Shown here: one piece after another, positions 59,755-64,000 of the stretch
Layout: every line of letters begins with the position of its first letter
Numbering within the stretch: position 1 is the stretch's first letter
Assembly (NCBI RefSeq): GCF_024707525.1
Contig: NZ_CP062231.1
Coordinates: forward strand, 2,976,001-3,040,000
DNA length: 64,000 nt
Direction of reading: 5' to 3'
Origin: Rhizobium sp. TH2
GTDB lineage: Bacteria > Pseudomonadota > Alphaproteobacteria > Rhizobiales > Rhizobiaceae
Notes under the pieces: generated by a model
The model's input: the letters and a program-made list of their open reading frames with translations, nothing else
Database searches by the model: none
What the model was told of the DNA's origin: nothing
Program-made: the position numbers and the translations under genes

Positions 59755-62395
59755 AAACGGTCCCGACGACGCCCCGTCCGCCATGCCCATATCGACCTAC
59801 AGGCTGCAGTTCCGCAACGGCATGACATTCGACCGGGCGGTCGGTCTCATCCCGCATATCAAGAGCCTGGGCGTAAGCCACCTCTATGCATCACCGATCT
59901 TTTCCGCCGCCGCCGGTTCGACCCATGGTTACGACGTGATCGATCCGAATGAAATGGATCCGGAGATCGGCGGCATGAAGGGCTTCGTGCGCCTCTCGGA
60001 TGCCCTGCTTGGCGCAGGTCTGGGCCTGATCCTCGACATCGTGCCGAACCATATGGCGGCGTCGCTCGAAAACCGCTGGTGGGCCAGCGTGGTGAAATGG
60101 GGCCGTGCGAGCCCCTATGCGACCTTTTTCGACACCGATTGGGATCAGCAATTGACCATGCCGGTCCTCACCGGGCCGATCGAGGACGAGATTGCCAATG
60201 GCCAGGGCAGCATCACCATCGACAAATCCGCCGGGACCGTGTCGTTCAATTATCGTGGCACGTATTATCCATTAGATCCGGCAACTTATGCGTCGGTCTT
60301 CAGGTCGCAAGACATCCGAGATGCGGTTGAAGCCATTTCCGGGAAGGCGGATTCAGGAGACGAGATTGCATTCCATGACGCCTTCCGGGAAATCCTGATA
60401 ACTCATGGCACGGACCATGCCCCGGTCGGCAATGCCGCGGACATTTGCTGGTTGCTGAACCTCCAGCCCTGGAAGCTTATCCACTGGCGAGAGGCGGCAA
60501 ATGGTCTGAGCTATCGTCGGTTCTTCGAGGTCACCGGCCTAGTCGGGCTACGCGTGGAAGATGCCACCGTGTTCGACGCGGCCCACCAACTCACGCTTGA
60601 TCTGGTGCGACAGGGCCGCGTCCAAGGATTGCGGATCGACCATGTCGATGGACTAGCCGACCCGGCCGCCTATCTCCAGCACCTTCGCGACAAGGTCGGA
60701 CCGGACATTTACATCGTCATCGAGAAAATTCTCGAAGGCGATGAGACGCTGCCGCCCGACTGGCCCGTCGCGGGCACCACCGGCTACGAATTCATCGCCG
60801 CGCTCGCAGGCGTGTTCACGGACCACGAGAGCCAGACGCTGGACAAGGCATGGGCCGAAGTGGCGCCCGGCTTCTCGGAGCAGGAGCAGGAACTGCAAAA
60901 GGTCAAGCGCTTGCTGGCGGATGTCAATTTCCGGGGTGAAACCAGTGCCCTGGAGAACTGGGCCACCAGGATCGCCACAGCCGACAGGAGAGAGAACCTC
61001 ACAACGGATGGCAAACTCTCGGAGGCTGTGCGCGAACTGGTGACGGGCTTCCGCGTCTATCGCACCTATGGAACCGACACGGGGTTGAGCGAGACGGACA
61101 GGCACCTGCTGGACGAAGTGTTCGAGACATTGGAAGCCCGAAATCCCCATCTTTGCGACGCCTTGTCTTTCCTCCATGACATATCGTCTGGCAAGGTGAG
61201 CGAGGCTGCTCGTACCGATGCCATCCGCTTCCGCACCCGCCTACAGCAACTCACCGGACCGGTGCTCGCCAAGTCGCTCGAGGACACATTCTTCTACCGC
61301 TACAACAGGCTCATCGCGCTCAACGAGGTCGGCGGCGATCCGATCGGCCGCGAAGGCGACGTGACCCGCTTCCACGCCAGCATGCAGGAACGGCTGCACA
61401 CACAACCCTTCGCGCTGACGACGACATCGACCCATGATACCAAGCGCGGCGAGGATGCCCGCGCCAGACTCTACACGCTGAGCGAGGCACCCGAGAACTG
61501 GGTCGCTGCTGTCAGGCGATGGCGCGGTTTACATCAGCGCTTGGTCACTCTGTTGCCCGATGGCCCGGCACCCGGACCCGCCGACGAATGGCTGATCTAC
61601 CAGGCGCTTGCCGGCGTCTTGCCACTGAATTTCGATCCCAATGACGAAGCCTACTTGACCGAAATCCGTGACCGGTTCCTGCCCTATCTCGAAAAGGCTT
61701 TTCGCGAGGCGAAGCTCCGGACGGACTGGTCAGACGTCAACGAGCCTTACGAGGCAGCAGTGAAAGCCTATGCCGGACATCTGTTTTCACCGGAAAACCG
61801 GGCATTCCTCGATGATTTCCGTACGGTGCTTGCGCCCTATGTCGCGACCGGCATCGTCAACAGCCTCGCGCAGACGCTGCTCAAGCTGACCGTTCCCGGC
61901 GTGCCGGATATCTATCAGGGTTGCGAGGGCTTCGATTTCAGTCTCGTCGATCCCGACAACCGTCGCATTCCGAATTTTGTAGCTCTGGCTCCACCCGAAG
62001 GGAAACCTTCAATCAATGACCCCGTGGCGCTGAAGTCATGGCTGATAGCCCAAACACTCAAACTGAGGATACGTCACCGTGAGCTCTTCACCTTTGGTGA
62101 GTATATTCCAATCGACGTTGGGGGTCTGAGAAGCGACAAGATCCTTGCATTCGAACGACGCCATGCCGGTATATCAGCAATCATTGCCGTGCCGCGCCTG
62201 ATCCTCGATGCCGTGGCCGGTGGCAAACATCTCTCCCGGGATTACTGGGATGATACATCACTGACGATCCCGGCCGGCGTCTCCCATGTCAGCGATGCCT
62301 TCGGAGACGGTGATGAGACCTTCGGCTGCGACGTTCCCATAGCCCGGATTTTCAGCCGGCGGCCGTTTGCGCTCCTGATGACGCCGCACCACTGA
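59747..62395 (+). CDS. treY: Malto-oligosyltrehalose synthase TreY
   Basis: An 882-residue GH13 enzyme that turns the reducing end of maltodextrins into a trehalosyl unit. Its features are STYRLQFRNGMTFDRA at the N-terminus, HLYASPIFSAAAGSTHGYDV, ILDIVPNHMA, GLRIDHVDGLADP (nucleophile), IVIEKILEGDE (acid) and TTSTHDTKRGEDARAR. The partner TreZ, which releases trehalose, is not in the window, although glgX is 3.4 kb upstream; the usual order is glgX-treZ-treY. The start overlaps the end of the YbhP-like gene. Confidence 0.94.
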   Translation: MVRNGPDDAPSAMPISTYRLQFRNGMTFDRAVGLIPHIKSLGVSHLYASPIFSAAAGSTHGYDVIDPNEMDPEIGGMKGFVRLSDALLGAGLGLILDIVPNHMAASLENRWWASVVKWGRASPYATFFDTDWDQQLTMPVLTGPIEDEIANGQGSITIDKSAGTVSFNYRGTYYPLDPATYASVFRSQDIRDAVEAISGKADSGDEIAFHDAFREILITHGTDHAPVGNAADICWLLNLQPWKLIHWREAANGLSYRRFFEVTGLVGLRVEDATVFDAAHQLTLDLVRQGRVQGLRIDHVDGLADPAAYLQHLRDKVGPDIYIVIEKILEGDETLPPDWPVAGTTGYEFIAALAGVFTDHESQTLDKAWAEVAPGFSEQEQELQKVKRLLADVNFRGETSALENWATRIATADRRENLTTDGKLSEAVRELVTGFRVYRTYGTDTGLSETDRHLLDEVFETLEARNPHLCDALSFLHDISSGKVSEAARTDAIRFRTRLQQLTGPVLAKSLEDTFFYRYNRLIALNEVGGDPIGREGDVTRFHASMQERLHTQPFALTTTSTHDTKRGEDARARLYTLSEAPENWVAAVRRWRGLHQRLVTLLPDGPAPGPADEWLIYQALAGVLPLNFDPNDEAYLTEIRDRFLPYLEKAFREAKLRTDWSDVNEPYEAAVKAYAGHLFSPENRAFLDDFRTVLAPYVATGIVNSLAQTLLKLTVPGVPDIYQGCEGFDFSLVDPDNRRIPNFVALAPPEGKPSINDPVALKSWLIAQTLKLRIRHRELFTFGEYIPIDVGGLRSDKILAFERRHAGISAIIAVPRLILDAVAGGKHLSRDYWDDTSLTIPAGVSHVSDAFGDGDETFGCDVPIARIFSRRPFALLMTPHH

Positions 62396-62539
62396 ACGAG
62401 GACATCGCACGTCGAACCTTGAACGGCCCGGCCGGATCGACTAAATAGCGGCCATCGACCACACCAACAGGATGGTGCCCCATGGAATTCAACCCGAACG
62501 CAACGCCGCCTTGCCTTGCCAATCGGGAATATCGAATCC

Positions 62540-64000
62540 ATGCCTGCATCCATTACGCTTTCCAATCTTTCGTGGTCCACGCCTGAGGGTCGCCCTCTTT
62601 TCACCAATCTCGACCTGAGCTTCGGGCCGGAGCGCACGGCGCTCATCGGCCGCAATGGCGTCGGCAAATCTGTGGTGCTCAGGCTGATCACGGACGAACT
62701 TGTTCCGGCGACCGGAACGGTCTCCGTCAGCGGCAGCATCGGCACGCTCGATCAGCGTGTCCAGATCACGCCTGACGAGACCATCGCCACCCTCTTCGGC
62801 GCGGAAACGCCCCTTGCCACACTCCAGCGAGCGGAAGCCGGCGAAGCGACAACCGAGGAACTAGCATCGGCCGACTGGACGCTCGAAGCCCGGATGGCCG
62901 CGGCATTGGCTCGCGCCGGACTGAATGCGGATACCGCTACCCCGCTCGCTGCACTGTCGGGCGGACAGCGCACACGTGCAGCGCTCGCCGCGCTGGTGTT
63001 CAAGGAGCCGGACTTCCTGCTGCTCGACGAGCCCACCAACAATCTCGACCGCGAAGGACGTGCCGCGGTGATCGACCTGCTTGCAGGCTGGAAGGGCGGC
63101 GCGGTCGTTGTCAGCCACGACCGTGAACTGCTCGAAACCGTCGATGTTATCGTTGAACTCACAACGCTGGGCGCCACGCGTTATGGCGGCAACTGGACGC
63201 AATACCGCGCCCGCAAGGCACTCGAACTGGCCGCCGCCGAACACGACCTCGCCGATGCCGAAAAACGGCTGACCGAGGTGGCGCGCGGCGCGCAGGCGAC
63301 GGCCGAGCGCAAGGCCCGCAAGGACTCAACCGGCAAGCGGGCCGCCGCCAAGGGCGACATGCCGCGAATTCTGATTGGCGCGCGCAAGGAGCATAGCGAG
63401 AACACCAGCGGCGGCAATGCCCGACTGACGGAACGGCTTCGCAGCGAGGCAGAGACTGATCTCGCCGCCGCCCGCGAGAGGATCGAAAGGCTTCGGGAAT
63501 TGTCGGTCACGCTGCCATCGACGGGTCTACCGGCCGGAAGACTCGTATTGCGCCTCGATGGGGTAACCGGCGGCTTTGATCCTGGCCAACCCATAATCGA
63601 GAACCTGTCTTTCGACATCAGGGGGCCGGATCGCATAGCCGTGACCGGCCCCAACGGATCAGGCAAATCCACACTGCTCGCTCTGATCACGGGTGCTCTT
63701 CGACCCTGGTCGGGAACAGTTCGCGCCGCAACGCCTTTTGCCATGCTCGACCAGCAGGTGAGCATCCTCGATCCGAAGACATCGATCCGCGACAATTTTC
63801 TGCGGATCAATCCGCATTCCTGCGAAAATGCCTGCCGCGCCGCGCTGGCCCGCTTCATGTTCCGGGCCGATGCGGCACTCCAGCAGGTCTCGACGTTGAG
63901 CGGCGGGCAATTGCTGCGTGCCGGCCTTGCCTGCGTACTTGGTGGCGCGAAGCCACCCTCCCTGCTCATTCTCGACGAACCGACCAACCATCTCGATATC
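62540..64000 (+). CDS. ABC-F family ATPase (partial, 3' end beyond window)
   Basis: At least 487 residues, still open at the window edge. The ABC-F layout is clear: first ATPase domain with Walker A GRNGVGKS, signature LSGGQRTRAALAA and Walker B FLLLDEPTNNLD; then a charged linker (from ELAAAEHDLADAEKRL). The second ATPase domain has GPNGSGKST, LSGGQLLRAGLAC and LILDEPTNHLDI at the very end. There are no membrane segments. ABC-F proteins mostly act on the ribosome (EttA, Uup, antibiotic protection). The ATG at 62540 begins MPASITLSNLSW; a GGGAAT stretch lies about 10 bases upstream. The preceding 144 bases show nothing else. Confidence 0.9.
   Translation, partial: MPASITLSNLSWSTPEGRPLFTNLDLSFGPERTALIGRNGVGKSVVLRLITDELVPATGTVSVSGSIGTLDQRVQITPDETIATLFGAETPLATLQRAEAGEATTEELASADWTLEARMAAALARAGLNADTATPLAALSGGQRTRAALAALVFKEPDFLLLDEPTNNLDREGRAAVIDLLAGWKGGAVVVSHDRELLETVDVIVELTTLGATRYGGNWTQYRARKALELAAAEHDLADAEKRLTEVARGAQATAERKARKDSTGKRAAAKGDMPRILIGARKEHSENTSGGNARLTERLRSEAETDLAAARERIERLRELSVTLPSTGLPAGRLVLRLDGVTGGFDPGQPIIENLSFDIRGPDRIAVTGPNGSGKSTLLALITGALRPWSGTVRAATPFAMLDQQVSILDPKTSIRDNFLRINPHSCENACRAALARFMFRADAALQQVSTLSGGQLLRAGLACVLGGAKPPSLLILDEPTNHLDI

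Overview
The window is chromosome-like DNA from an alphaproteobacterium, most likely Rhizobiales/Rhizobiaceae. This is inferred from the high-GC codon use, dense catabolic operons behind ABC importers, a PutA without its own DNA-binding domain next to an Lrp-type regulator, the fused carnitine dehydrogenase/thioesterase, MocD/E/F-like oxygenase genes and CTCTCCC/GGGAGAG palindromic repeats. I cannot name the species. No tRNA, rRNA, CRISPR array, transposase or phage gene was seen. Almost everything is accessory catabolism, transport and dedicated regulators.

Layout. (1) 1-1700: end of a peptide-type ABC importer (permease tail and a fused double ATPase). (2) 1936-10851, minus: a sugar or polyol importer (binding protein, two permeases, two different ATPases), then a Gfo/Idh dehydrogenase, a TIM-barrel isomerase and a DUF4432 epimerase-like protein. 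(3) 11142-15942, plus: a LacI regulator, then a desaturase-like oxygenase, a Rieske ferredoxin, its reductase and a PanB-like protein lacking the usual metal ligands. Shared operator-like boxes tie blocks 2 and 3 into one probable regulon. (4) 16114-25109: allophanate hydrolase, a YcaQ-like protein, PutA with its Lrp regulator, and an MFS exporter. (5) 25584-30145: a complete branched-chain-amino-acid-type (Liv) importer, followed by a DUF1062 protein. (6) 31203-40461: a LigM-like tetrahydrofolate-dependent O-demethylase, a GntR regulator, a five-gene operon (type I extradiol dioxygenase, GalB-, LigK/GalC- and GalD-like enzymes, NAD-dependent dehydrogenase), a divergent MetF-like protein and a LysR protein with two DNA-binding domains. 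(7) 40534-48567: carnitine/gamma-butyrobetaine catabolism. (8) 48570-50937: TetR/RidA pair and an apparently interrupted membrane protein. (9) 50863-54196: glutaryl-CoA dehydrogenase with a CoA transferase and LysR regulator. (10) 54293-62395: glycogen debranching (GlgX) and trehalose (TreY) genes flanking a ClsB/YbhN/YbhP-like set. (11) 62540-64000: start of an ABC-F ATPase, cut by the window edge.

The most interesting part is region 6. It reads as a pathway taking a methoxylated aromatic acid through O-demethylation, ring cleavage, 4-oxalomesaconate and aldol cleavage to central metabolites, with the methyl group recovered through folate. The ring-cleavage enzyme belongs to the VOC (type I) superfamily, not the LigAB/GalA type normally found with these downstream enzymes. 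A 12-bp palindromic motif (NATGYATACATT) occurs upstream of the O-demethylase gene, the GntR gene, the MetF-like gene and, several kilobases away, the Liv importer, which suggests that importer serves the same pathway. A second candidate for new chemistry is the MocDEF-like oxygenase operon ending in a divergent PanB homologue.
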